Both the position numbers and the translations under genes were made by a program. A stretch of 64,000 nucleotides of DNA. Source: Arctopsyche grandis. Lineage: Eukaryota; Arthropoda; Insecta; Trichoptera; Hydropsychidae. Within the stretch, counting starts at the first letter, position 1, and the number at the start of each line of letters is the position of its first letter. Under the pieces are notes generated by a model. That model did no database searches. It saw only the letters and a list, made by a program, of their open reading frames with translations, and was not told where the DNA came from. Shown piece by piece: positions 11,613-21,745 of the stretch. Location: the NCBI RefSeq assembly GCF_051622035.1, contig NC_135357.1:32406191-32470190 (forward strand), written 5' to 3'.

Positions 11613-11998
11613 AAACACTAGTAAGTAATAAAGAAAATCTTCAAAATTTAATTCGTGAGCAAGAGACATTTAGCTTATTGTCAGGTGCAAAGGATTCCAT
11701 CGACTGTAGATAAAATATATTCGTTTGGAATAAAATCTTTTATTATTATATTAGTCATAGTTCCAGAAATGTATTAAAACTTACATACATACATATATCT
11801 GGGATCTTTTTGACTTTTATTAGAATTTTTTTATACACTTTTATATATTGATGAAATAAATAACAATAATATTTATATAATATAATTTAGTATAATTAAT
11901 TTCCAATTAAAAAGTTTAATATAATTAATATAAATAATCTTCTTAATAAAATTTTTAATAACAATTATTTTATTAATTACAAAGATCTTTTATTATAA

Positions 11999-12045
11999 AG
12001 ATCTCATTATTAGTATAAGTATTTCTTATACTAATAATGAGATCT
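11999..12045. repeat. Perfect 21-bp inverted repeat
   Basis: AGATCTCATTATTAGTATAAG at 11999-12019 and its exact complement at 12025-12045, with a 5-nt loop. AT-rich region without a gene. Confidence 0.85.
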
Positions 12046-12060
12046 GACGAGAGTATTATC

Positions 12061-12240
12061 TGTAGTGCTGCTGGTCATACTTTGATATTTGCGACGTAGA
12101 AGTCGATTGTTTCCTATCAATTTATCTAATTTCATTGCTGAAACGGTTCCACATTAAATTGGCAAAACCATTCCACCTACTATTTGAATATGATTTTTAA
12201 ATTGATATACATATGTACAAGTTTAATACCATAGATGTCG
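12061..12240 (+). mobile_element. SINE fragment (diverged)
   Basis: Shares GTGCTGCTGGTCA, ATTGTTTCCTATCA, TGAAACGGTTCC and CCACCTACTA in order with the SINE body, and ends near CATAGATGTC. Both the tRNA-like head and the hairpin tail are missing. Confidence 0.6.
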
Positions 12241-12248
12241 CTCAGGGG

Positions 12249-12404
12249 CAGTGCCGGTTTTAGGGGGGAGCTGGGTCGGGCGCCGCTCGATGCGTCAAAG
12301 GCGCTTTAAATTTTAAAATTAGAGCGCCAAAAGCCATACAAAATTTTAGATTAGAGCTAAGAAAAAATTGCCCGAGGGCGCCATTAGGTTTAAGGCCGGC
12401 ACTG
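12249..12404. mobile_element. hAT-type MITE with perfect 8-bp target duplication
   Basis: Ends are CAGTGCCGG and CCGGCACTG, bounded on both sides by the same 8 bp CTCAGGGG (12241-12248 and 12405-12412). That is the hAT signature. The interior keeps GAGGGCGCC and AGAGCGCCAAA motifs shared with the longer relative at 42295-42777. Confidence 0.9.
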
Positions 12405-12706
12405 CTCAGGGGCAACCCGATAGCAGCATCTTGGGAAAATATAACATCAAGCCCATCGGCTATACCACCTTTCCCAAATATAAATAAATGTCTGCAAATT
12501 CAGTAAGTTCTTCTAATTCTGTGATACAGCAAGTTTTGAGGAGTCAAATTTTAGTATTTGACTCATTGAATATATATTAAAACGTGGTGATTTTATTGGT
12601 TCATCTTGCATGTGAAAAAATTAACATAAATTAATATGTAATATAATAAATTACTATCATAAAACAAATTTAATGAAGGTATTAATGCTTTTTTTTATGA
12701 TTTCAG

Positions 12707-12805
12707 CGGTCGTCACTAAAGGAATTTGCCAAAATATTCCATTCCGATCGGAGACGATCCCGCAAACATCAACGAAGTGTAGTGTCAAAGCTCGTATTCA
12801 AATAA
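12707..12805 (+). CDS. Possible orphan terminal exon, 32 codons
   Basis: Preceded by TTTTTTATGATTTCAG. In phase 0 it reads RSSLKEFAKIFHSDRRRSRK, continues with basic and hydrophobic residues and stops at TAA 12803-12805. An alternative is a short open frame from 12673 with a signal-peptide-like start (MKVLMLFFMISAVVTKGICQ). Neither is recognised. It could be an alternative or UTR exon of the metalloprotease gene, whose post-stop donor is at 10686, or chance. Confidence 0.2.
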   Translation, partial: RSSLKEFAKIFHSDRRRSRKHQRSVVSKLVFK

Positions 12806-14325
12806 ACGAGTTGAAACACTTAAAAAAAACACCCCCCCCCCCCCATATGAACATTTTTTCGTATTTAGACATTTAAGTAATTGTGCTTTCGGTTGTACGG
12901 AAGGCATTTCAATAAGTGCACTGTCGTGAATGACGTTCGAACTGTGAACCAGTCGAACCGGCGTTGGCTGCGGCTCCGAACCGAAGACTCTGATCGAAGG
13001 CCCGCCCGCCGAGTTCGACGACACGTAGTTTTTACGGACTGAAGTTGCAATAATAGAAATAATGATTATTTAAAAAAGATCCACGTTGATTGTGCATGAT
13101 TGTAAAACGCGAAACTCCACACGAACAATTAAACATTTGTTTGCAAAAAGGAATTGAATAGCAGAAGAGCATATTTTAGTATTGATATCCCCCGATGCAT
13201 TTATTTATTCCTTTAAATAATTATTTAATATCTTAAATTATGTGGAATTTTGCTTTTATTTATTTTGAAATTGGCGATTTCATCAATTTTTTTTTTTAAG
13301 CTTTGTCTTGCGTTGCAATACTATGTGTAAATAATATAGTGCATTGATAAAGACAAATTTTTCAAGCGTCTTGAAATTAAAGACAGTTGAGAATCTGCAT
13401 CGAATGATTAAACAATGACATTTTTATATATTATTGTATGACGTATTCTTTTTAATGTGATATAATAGTGTGTTAATATTAAACTATTTTCTTTAAGTTA
13501 AAAAAAAGTATTTCTTAGAAACTTCCTTTGTTACGGTTATCGTAGTTGTTTAAGTTTATTATTAAAAAACATACAAAATAATGAATCTATTGTAAATTAT
13601 ATTGATTTTCCTCAAGTGAATGATCATTTTCTATAACTTCAAAGACACGTTCATTATAAAGTGTATCGCTTCAGAAGCAGGCATATCTCTGTTATCAAAT
13701 ACGTGACTTTTCAAATCAGATTGTATTTAAAATTCTATATTTGGCTTCGAAATTGTATTGCAAACGTGTTTTACCCACCTGATCGGTGTCTTTGTGTAAA
13801 TAAAATTATATATATTATAATTATAGTATATTATTATACACTGTGATCAATTCGCATACATATATATACATATATATAGCGAGTTGCATGATAAATAATA
13901 TTTTAGTATGATTGATTGTAAAACAGGTGACGATTGACGATGCCTGTTCAATGATAAAACTTACGCAGGCGTCGGTTCAATTCTCGCCTGCATTTTCAAA
14001 AATAAAAATTGAAGAGTACTTATATACATATATATATATATATATATATTAGAAATGAAATTTCAACAAAGTATACTTTTGTAAAATTTACAAGGAAAAA
14101 AAATAGCAAACGCATTGTAAATTATATAGGAAAAATTGTGAAGAAAAAAATGAAAAAAATAAAAGCAAACGAACAGTCAAACGACTGGACGCCGTTTAAA
14201 TGTGAAAAATATATACATTTGTGATAAAAAAATTTAATAAACACTTTTCTTTTTAATAAACATTGATTTTTATTTCACAAAGCACGCACGAGACGACACA
14301 ATCGACAACATTCAATGTGTAAATG
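12806..14325. other. Intergenic, no gene seen
   Basis: Contains a poly-C tract at 12831-12844, a GC-richer patch at 12900-13030, and a (TA)n tract at about 14025-14050. No splice-consistent reading frame was recognised. Confidence 0.5.
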
Positions 14326-15102
14326 CCATAGATATAGAATACCATAGATACGCCCTGACGCTCTAAGCCGATCACCCTGTTGGACTATGCACACACAAAA
14401 AAAAGTACAGATCATGCACACTCTCTCTCAGTAGCTAGTTAGCTTCTAAGTAGGAAGGTCGATTGACATTTTTCGAAAATGCCAACGTGTTCAGTGAAAT
14501 TATGTTGCAATTACTCAAGAAAACATAAAAAGGCGGATGGCATCACATATCATAATTAAGAATTAATATATAATGTCTTCAATTATAGTAGTATTTTAAC
14601 ATATAATGAAATATCAGCGCGATGTATGTACTGATGGAACAGCGGTCGACAACCTGGGTGTCACTAAATGCACGCGTATATCTTGTTGGCACTGAAGGAA
14701 ATTCAGAAATCGACATTAAGTTTAAAACTACAAACAATGAACTAAATATTAAAGTGTCAGCTTTAAAATTGATCCTTGTGGAAGTTACTAATGTTTAAAT
14801 ATTGTAATAGTTAATGATGGTTTTATTATAGTACCATACATTTGTAGTTTAATATAGTGTTTTTAGGTAAATATTTTTTTCTTAATATGGCTTTATTAGT
14901 TTGGTTTACGGACACGCAGAGTGTCCAATAAAATAAAACTTCAGTGCATGTACATATACATAAACTGGTTGCGTTTCTTCCTTTTTTTTACCACTTCCCC
15001 GCTAGTTAAACCCCCCCCCCCCAGAACCCCTCAGTAAGTGGCGACAAGATCTCCAACGAAATTTGTATGCAATGGCATATCTAGGTTATTCTACATCTAT
15101 GG
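14326..15102 (+). mobile_element. P-like (THAP) DNA transposon remnant with CCATAGAT ends
   Basis: Ends CCATAGATATAGAATA and TATTCTACATCTATGG are inverted repeats. Imperfect flanks TAAATG/TAAAAG may be the target duplication. Inside, 14479-14559 encodes MPTCSVKLCCNYSRKHKKAD followed by GITYHN and a stop. This is the start of a C2CH THAP zinc finger (C-x4-C, then GITFH), the DNA-binding domain of P-element-type transposases. The right part (14960-15102) is the same sequence that forms the palindromic element at 28976-29352, including the C-tract and CGACAAGATCTCC. Transposase otherwise lost. Confidence 0.6.
14479..14559 (+). pseudogene. THAP zinc-finger fragment (transposase N-terminus)
   Basis: Twenty-six codons from ATG to TAA. 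Cys4, Cys9 or Cys10 and the GITYH motif match the beginning of THAP domains, which bind DNA in P-element and related transposases. The second Cys-x2-His pair and the AVPTIF box are absent, so the domain is broken. Confidence 0.55.
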
Positions 15103-15686
15103 TAAAAGCGTAAGTTTGTTCAGCAATTATTATATACATACATATTTGATATGAAAAATAGTGTTGTGTATTTCACCTGCCTGCGGATTAAGTAATAAAT
15201 TATAAAAATATGCAAAATACTACCGTAAAAGTTTTCCATTTGTGTTGACCTTTGATCTGTTCGACGTGTAGACACCGACTTTGCATACGCATGATCATGT
15301 GATTATGTTAATTTGCTATTTTCCTGTGTATCGCCGTCGACGCATTTGAATTTAAATCGATACAATAACTTTCTACAAACGCATAAACCAAATCGATAAT
15401 AATCAGCGATTAATATTCCCTATCGAGGTACGTTTTCTTAAATGATAAATCACATTGTTATCTCGAAAGACGATTACAAAGATAGAGTATAAAAATAAAA
15501 ATCATTTATTCACCTTAGAAATTCCCCATATAAAAATTATAAGCAAGAACTAAATTAAAATGCAACAACATTAGTACAACAAAACTTAAATAATTGAAAA
15601 TAAAAACCACATCCATTAAGTTTATACATCAAATAACTGCTAAAAGTACAATCTTTAAATATCTAAATGTTCAGTCATTGGAGAAA
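15103..15686. other. 3' flank of the TMEM14 gene
   Basis: No coding signal apart from the likely 3' UTR. On the minus strand an AATAAA poly-A signal reads at 15505-15510. Confidence 0.4.
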
Positions 15687-16280
15687 TTATTTGATGCTTA
15701 AAACACCGGATTGCTTGAGCAGAATCCTCGTCACCATGGCGACGGAGAGGACGCAAACCAAACCGGCCGGCATGAATTTGCCAGTATTGAAGTACCTATA
15801 CGCATACAAGAATCCACATCAAAAATTAGATCAAATTTAATACTTGAATAAATATAATATGTATATGTACCGATAGCCCATCATACCACCGAGGACGGCA
15901 CTCGTGCCGAGCGTCAAACTGTAGTTGGACGGGTCTTGAGAGGTTTGATAGGCACCATAACCTAAAATATACGTAACACAACTTGTGAACTCAATTCTAA
16001 TCAATTCAAAAATATGTAACGGTAAGCTCACCCAAGACAGATCCGAAAAGTAAGCCGGCTCCCAAAGAAGGAATTGATCCTGTCGAATAAAAATAATGTA
16101 TCAAATTAAAGAGAGGTTAGGAATGTTATTTTGGTACACAACAGTGTATGACGTAACCTTGAAGTTACACAATACATGTGTATATGTTTATTGTTTGTGC
16201 AAACCTGCTTTGGCATATCCGAGGATGCCTCCAGCGGCTACTGTGGCCGCGTACGCGTATCCGATGAGGTCCATGCCCAT
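15687..16280 (-). CDS. TMEM14-family small membrane protein
   Basis: Minus-strand exons 16280-16205, 16079-16032, 15961-15871 and 15795-15687 join in frame to 107 residues, close to the family's usual 110. The start MGMDLIGYAYAATVAAGGIL is followed by GYAKAGSIPSLGAGLLFG, GYGAYQTSQDP and a last helix with MPAGLVCVLSVAMVTRILL. The Gly-rich helices, the GS-IPSL-GAGL motif and the four-helix plan identify TMEM14. Vertebrate TMEM14C works in the mitochondrial inner membrane in porphyrin export, but the insect role is not shown here. MGMD was chosen because no better upstream ATG stays in frame within a plausible exon. Divergent from GCLM. Confidence 0.92.
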
Positions 16281-16900
16281 CTTGAACTCTTCAAAGTTGG
16301 AGAAGCCGATGAAATACGACGGAAGTGACGAAAGCGAAACAGATAGCAGCTGACAAAACACTGAAGACCGGCGCCGATGTGTGCTGTCAAAATATTTAGG
16401 ACACAACACTGCAAACTATGACCAAAGCAATGTTTATACAATATTCAATTTTAGTTTTATTTGGGATTGTTAAAACAATATCCCGATTAAAGTTTACAAT
16501 TTACATATACATATCATCTTTTTAAATGAGTGCATCATGATATAGTCGAATATTTTAAATAACGTAAACAAAAAAGTTTAAGCGATTATGTTCATAAATT
16601 ATATGGTTCGGTGTTTATTCCACACAAAACTGCAAAAACGTAGCACAACTTGTACTATTACGAAACTAATCGATCACCTATTTCCCCCATCGAACTCGAG
16701 CTGTACAAATGACATCATCGCGTCCTGTTCAAACATGTAAAGTCAATCTTGGCCGAAGTACTTTCGTTCGAATTAGGGGAAAGACACCATAAACTCGCTC
16801 TAGATACGCAATCACGAGTACACGGAAACCCTCACGGAGCCAGCTAACTACGCCCGAACACAGCATACAAAGGAAGACCTCGACCCCGTAGGAATCTTCC
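16281..16900. other. 5' flank of TMEM14
   Basis: 16281-16440 is probably 5' UTR or promoter on the minus strand. From 16680 the sequence becomes GC-richer and unlike the surroundings, leading into the TATA/initiator site at 16947. Confidence 0.4.
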
Positions 16901-16946
16901 AGAAAGTGATCTCACCAGCCAAGTTACGCGTTGCACAATCATCGGG

Positions 16947-16981
16947 TATATAAACCAGCGCATCTTCCCCAGATGCCAGTG
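16947..16981 (+). promoter_or_regulatory. TATA box plus initiator (core promoter-like)
   Basis: TATATAA at 16947-16953 and GCCAGTGCT around 16975-16983 place the initiator A 31 nt downstream, the canonical animal spacing. It lies in a GC-richer block (16680-17060). It could drive GCLM (ATG at 18835, with a 5' UTR intron ending at 18830), or it could be the promoter of an old solo LTR, since such a compact TATA/Inr block is typical of LTRs. Confidence 0.4.
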
Positions 16982-17060
16982 CTTTAGAAGCTCGACCTGG
17001 TTCACTCCGTCGAAGCAACTACCTACTTCGCCGTAATTACCTACTTCGTTTTTATATATA

Positions 17061-17486
17061 AATTAGTTTTAATTTATGTACATACAAGTCATAATAGCTA
17101 TTGTGATGCGGAGAATTTGCTCTTGATCTTGAAATATCTACATAGGGGGATGACCTCTTTTTAAATACCTCTGCGATTTCAATATATTTGAAAAAGATAT
17201 TTTCAAACATGTAAACATGGATAAAAACGAATGGTATATATAATATTATATACTTTTTTTAGTTGATTAAATTCACTTGGTAACCTCACAAAGCCCCTCG
17301 ACCCCATTTGGAAAATTTGGGGACCCGTGTTCTAATCTAAGGTTGTTTATTCGTTTTTGATTGAGGCGACTTGGAAACAATTATACAAGTCAATGAATTC
17401 ATAATAAGACAATAACAGGATTTAAGTACATTCATATTTACAAAATATAAATGATTTTCTAAAAAAAACTACGTTTTCTTTTTTAT
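17061..17486. other. Intergenic, no feature seen
   Basis: AT-rich, with only short low-complexity stretches. Confidence 0.5.
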
Positions 17487-17872
17487 TGTTGCGTAGGGGT
17501 GGGTGGAGGATCCAAGTAAAAGGCCAAAGTCGTTTCACAGCATTTATTGATGATTAAGGAGATACACGCACTGGCAGAATTGACAGAATGTCTTGATATC
17601 ACCTAAGTACCGCCTTTATAACGGGTCGGTCGCTCAAGGCATCTTCAACGTCCGGTTACTCCCATATTGTTTAGGCATGTACCCGGATATGTATTCCCAC
17701 GATACCCAGTACCACGGTATCGGTCAATTCTGCGAAGGGACCAATCGCGGCCACTTCGGTGGCCATTGTTTAGCTTACATGCACTTTGAGTCTAGAGATA
17801 GTCCTTGAAACCAATTGTAACGGTCACACAGTCACTGCGATGTTACTCGGCCTAATCCGAGTGTACGTAACA
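17487..17872 (+). mobile_element. LTR-like repeat, copy 2, between TMEM14 and GCLM
   Basis: TGTTGCGTAGGGGTGGGTGG to GTGTACGTAACA, 386 bp, with close similarity to copy 1 throughout (shared GATACACGCACTGGCAG, GGCATGTACCCGGATA and GGTGGCCATTGTTTAGC). Flanks TTAT/ATAT match only partly as a target duplication. Confidence 0.65.
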
Positions 17873-18830
17873 ATATTAAAAAACTTTATTTCATTTAGGA
17901 TAGCCATTATAGGGGATGAACGAATGAGACGACTGGCATGTTAATGCACGTGTTTTATTTATGACAGCTGAAGGCAGAGTGAGGTAGCTAACTCCGAACC
18001 CAATCGAGTTGGTCCCCACTCGCAGGAAGGTGACCAAACTCGACCATGTCGTATAGCGAGCCGCCACACCATCAGAATCTAATCAGCTTCTAATTAGAAT
18101 GTTATCGTATTTATTTTTATTATAAATAAGAAACACATATTTTATGATGCGAGGTCAAGTCCCAAATGAGAGTTTTTTTCTGGTACAATCATTTATTGAA
18201 GATGAAATTTAAATTTAATACATTGGGGTTGAACGAAAAATGCGAGTGAGTGTGAAATATGAGCGATTAATTTATTTATGAAGAAACGCCAAAATCCAAT
18301 GCGTGGTGCGAATATCAACTGTTTTGGCCAAACACAGAGCGGGACTGTCGCATGTTCGAGCGTCAGTTGGCAATCAGCCGTGAAGCCGGTGGTTGTGATT
18401 GCGATTATTTATGCCTGAATTGTTTTTTTTTTTATTTATATTTTGACAGTTTCAGCAATTTCAGTATTTGCAAATTTGTGATTAGCAAAATATCCAACTG
18501 AACTCACTCTTCACCAGGTAGAATCCACGTGTAGAAGGTTCGTCTCTAACCTAACCATTATTACCTCAAATTTATCGCGTCATACTGACGCAATCGCACT
18601 CATGGCTATAACTTGTATTCATAAATACTTTTGACTGTCATTATCTGTTATTTCAATTACTTAAATGAACGATTATTATATGTAAATAAAAGAAGTCCTT
18701 GAGATAATTATTTATCCATTCAAATATGTATACATATGTATGAACTACCTATGTATTTTTTATATGAATATATGTAAGATTATGTTGTATATTTAAAATT
18801 TGATGATAAAATGCTTTTTAATTTTTTCAG
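17873..18830. other. Upstream region of GCLM
   Basis: Contains the 17970-18065 dispersed repeat, then unique AT-rich sequence. A segment at about 18340-18520 ending CACCAG|GTAGAA could be a 5' UTR exon spliced to the acceptor at 18830, but this is a guess from the donor alone. Confidence 0.35.
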
Positions 18831-18834
18831 AAAC

Positions 18835-20069
18835 ATGTTTTCTCAAAAGAAGATCGTCATTAATACCGGCAATGTCTTAAACATCATCGATATCAACAAG
18901 AAAGTCGGCCAAAATGTTACTGAAGAGGTTTACTATTGTTATTTTACAATTTGTAACGTTCCAATTTATGTATCTGCTATAATTTGAATGACATAATTTT
19001 TCAGCTAACCGAAAGTCTACAGATCACTTTGGACGAATGGAAGAAAAGCGTCAAAACGGTCGATGAAAAAGCAGAATCATTAAAAATATCCAGACTGAAC
19101 GACGATTCTCAAACTAAACTCGCCGAAGAAGACCGTAAAAACTTGAAAATCGGCGTTAAGATATTCGTACAGGATCACAGCGCCGAATCTTTAGAAGAAT
19201 GTTTAGAAAATGGTTAAAAATCAATATGACTTGCAATTATAAATAACTGAGTCACGCTTACGTACAGCTCGTTTAATAAATTTATAATGATTTATCGTTT
19301 CAGTATTCAAAACACTCGGAATCAACACAATCGATAATGTGATCGTAGCTTATAGTCCGTTGAGCATTGCCATACCAAACGGCAAAGGTAATATGAAAAT
19401 TATATATTATTCCTTCATAGATTTGTCCGATGATTAACACCTGATGAACATTTCAGAAGAAGGCTCGGACAGTTCCGATGCGGACTCTTCAAAGTGCGAT
19501 AGAATCCTCCCTGGCTTACTTCAACTATGGAGAGTACTTGAAAGTTATGTTAAAAAAGGTAAAAACATTATGGATGTACGACGTGCTAGCAACTTATCAC
19601 GCTTGCATAAGAGTCTGCTATCTAATCTATACGATTTGTTTACTTCGGCTTGTAATAATTACAGAACGTATACTACAAGTAGGCGTATCAGACATTGAAG
19701 AGTCTTGCTTCAAAAGATTGTATGCCGAGTGTGAGATTCGACCTTCCATCGTCCAGATCAACCTGGCATCCTGCTGTGTAGTACCTCCTGGTCTTCAAGC
19801 CTTCTGCAAAGATCACGATGTGCAATTATTAACGCACAGTGATCCGCAAGGTGACGGCTCGTCTCCGCACATACATACATATACTGTCTTCCGTTTGTCA
19901 TATGCTAATGTTTGTTTTGATTTTAGAAATTATATCCAAGGAAGCTTTGGATACTGTCGTCTCAAATGGGGTGAAAGCCATTCAGTGGTGTTTGCGATAT
20001 CAAGTTCATATCAAATGCCGAGGAGTGCTCGCCCTCAAAGGGTATATGCTCAGTGCGACGTTGCAATGA
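18835..20069 (+). CDS. Gclm: Glutamate-cysteine ligase modifier (regulatory) subunit
   Basis: Exons 18835-18927, 19005-19212, 19304-19387, 19457-19558, 19665-19850 and 19927-20069 join in frame to 271 residues (human GCLM has 274). The start is MFSQKKIVINTGNVLNIIDI after the acceptor at 18830. Diagnostic segments are KIGVKIFVQDHSAESLEE, GVSDIEE, QINLASCCVVPP, DVQLLTHSDPQ and the C-terminal KCRGVLALKGYMLSATLQ, all matching GCLM of the aldo-keto reductase fold. The subunit binds the catalytic ligase and relieves glutathione feedback in the first step of glutathione synthesis, in the cytosol. Exon 4 adds a Ser/Asp-rich stretch (EEGSDSSDADSS) before LLQLWRVLESY, not present in the vertebrate form as I know it. 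Intact, no frameshift. Confidence 0.95.
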
Positions 20070-20240
20070 ATCGTTCAATGTTATTACATAATATATATGT
20101 ACATGTATTATTATATTTAATAAATCTATATCTAAATATAACGAATGAAAAAAATCCAATGTTAAATCAACGATTTTTAAGTGATGTACTTTACAGTGAT
20201 ATATGTTTTTAGATAAATTTTAGGGGTTTTATTTTAACGA

Positions 20241-20246
20241 AATAAA
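20241..20246 (+). terminator. Poly-A signal of GCLM
   Basis: AATAAA about 170 nt after the stop codon, followed by T-rich sequence. Confidence 0.5.
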
Positions 20247-21094
20247 ATATTTGTCTTTTATTTTTGTATTATTCCGTGGATGAGTTTAAATTGTAGATGA
20301 ATGAATAATGAAAGTCGTTGCAAATTAAACTAGTGAGGCTTCAAGACCAATATTGTACTTGTACGAGTCTTTGCTTTGTATAATACATAGAAGTTATCAA
20401 TACATTTAATTCCTGCTTCATGTTGTATTTTTATTAAATTAAAATTAGGATTTATATATTATTTATATGTAAATGAATGGTGCCTTTATGTGATTTATTC
20501 ATTATTATTAATTAATATGAAGTTACCTAATTTATTATAAAAATAAGGTCAAAAATTGCCGATGTTGTATTTTATTTTTATACATTGAACACACTGGTTA
20601 CAATCTCAAAATATAAAATTTGATTTGAAACATTTATAAGTATGCAATTATGTATTTTTTTTCATTTTATACAAATGACGCATTAAATTCTGAAATATAT
20701 CGATTTTTTTTTTTGTATTTGATTCTGATTGAAATTGATTTTGTTGTCATCGTTTTGAGGATGTTGCTCGCTTGCATAGTAAGTGATGAGGGATATTTTA
20801 ATTACATCCTATGTCGTCGTGTAATACTCCGTGAAAGGTGTGCGACGAATCGGAGACGGCACGACTGTTCCGGCGCCCGTTTTATTTTACTTTTAATTTC
20901 GGCCATTCCTCGAGGTCCGCGGAGACAATGGTGACCGACTGGTGTCAAACTCGACTGCCCACCGTTGCTCCGTTTTAATTTCCTCGCGTTTCGCTTCAAA
21001 GATTACGCTAATTCGTTGTGCGAGTCGATGCAGAGCCTCAAAACTGAAGGGTCGCAGAAAATAAACCCTTTAAATTGTATTCACGAAGTTTATA
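20247..21094. other. Intergenic with a GC-rich patch, no gene seen
   Basis: 20820-21050 is markedly richer in G+C than its flanks (CCGGCGCCCG, CGAGGTCCGCGGAG) but has no splice-framed open reading frame that I recognise on either strand. Confidence 0.45.
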
Positions 21095-21735
21095 ATCTGA
21101 TATATAATTTCGAAAGAGACTTTGTAAGGTTTGGTTAGGAGTTTCAAAAATAAATCAAACTTTCTATGAATGCTTGAATATTATTTCTTTGTCGATTCAA
21201 ATAAATTTAATAAAAAAACAAATGAATGTTTACTATTAGATTGTTTAAGCTGTTTATTTTTATTTTATTTTATTTTTATTTTTATTTTACATATATACCA
21301 GGAAGGCCTAACAGGTAAATCCCAATGCGCCTTCCTGGCCAATTACAAATACAAATACAGCATTTTTATTATAAGTCGTTGAATTGCGAGACACTGAAAA
21401 AACTCGCAAATTAACGAGACATCTATGAATTGTACATAAATTTTTATTGTACATCAATCAAATTTTTCAAATAGTGGTGACATAGTAGGTAGGAAGGATT
21501 TTTAGCCAATTTTTTTTTCCGGGAACCGTTTCAACAATGAAATCAGAGAAAATTGGCAAACTCTGATAGGAAACGATCAACCTGGAGTCACAAATCCAGG
21601 TCTGACCAACAGCATACTCTGAAAAATTCATTTTCATTCAGGGATAGAACCCGGCACCTTCTTGACGGTAAGCAGAAGCTTAACGTCCGAGCTATGCTGC
21701 TGGCTATATTACAAATACCGAGCGAAGCCGGGTAG
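21095..21735 (+). mobile_element. Repeat family X, copy split by a SINE
   Basis: Left part 21095-21246 (TATATAATTTCGAAAGAGAC to TTTACTATTAGATTG) and right part 21710-21735 (AATACCGAGCGAAGCCGGGT) are the two halves of the same repeat seen intact at 11417-11612. The SINE at 21250-21706 sits exactly between them, so the SINE is younger. Confidence 0.75.
21250..21706 (-). mobile_element. tRNA-derived SINE, near full length
   Basis: On the minus strand it begins AGCCAGCAGCATAGCTCGG (A-box-like), then GTGCCGGGTTCTATCCC (degenerate B box). The body has TGAAACGGTTCC, CTACCTACTATGTCACCAC and CTCGTTAATTTGCGAG. The 3' end is a hairpin between CCAGGAAGGC and GCCTTCCTGG, followed by TATATATG and an (AAAAT)n tail. 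Nearly identical to the copy at 48025-48438. Confidence 0.85.
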
Positions 21736-21745
21736 AAATACTATT

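Noticed and set aside
19478-20212. 244-codon open frame across GCLM exons and introns
   Set aside because: It reads through two introns. The spliced GCLM frame fits the family over its whole length.
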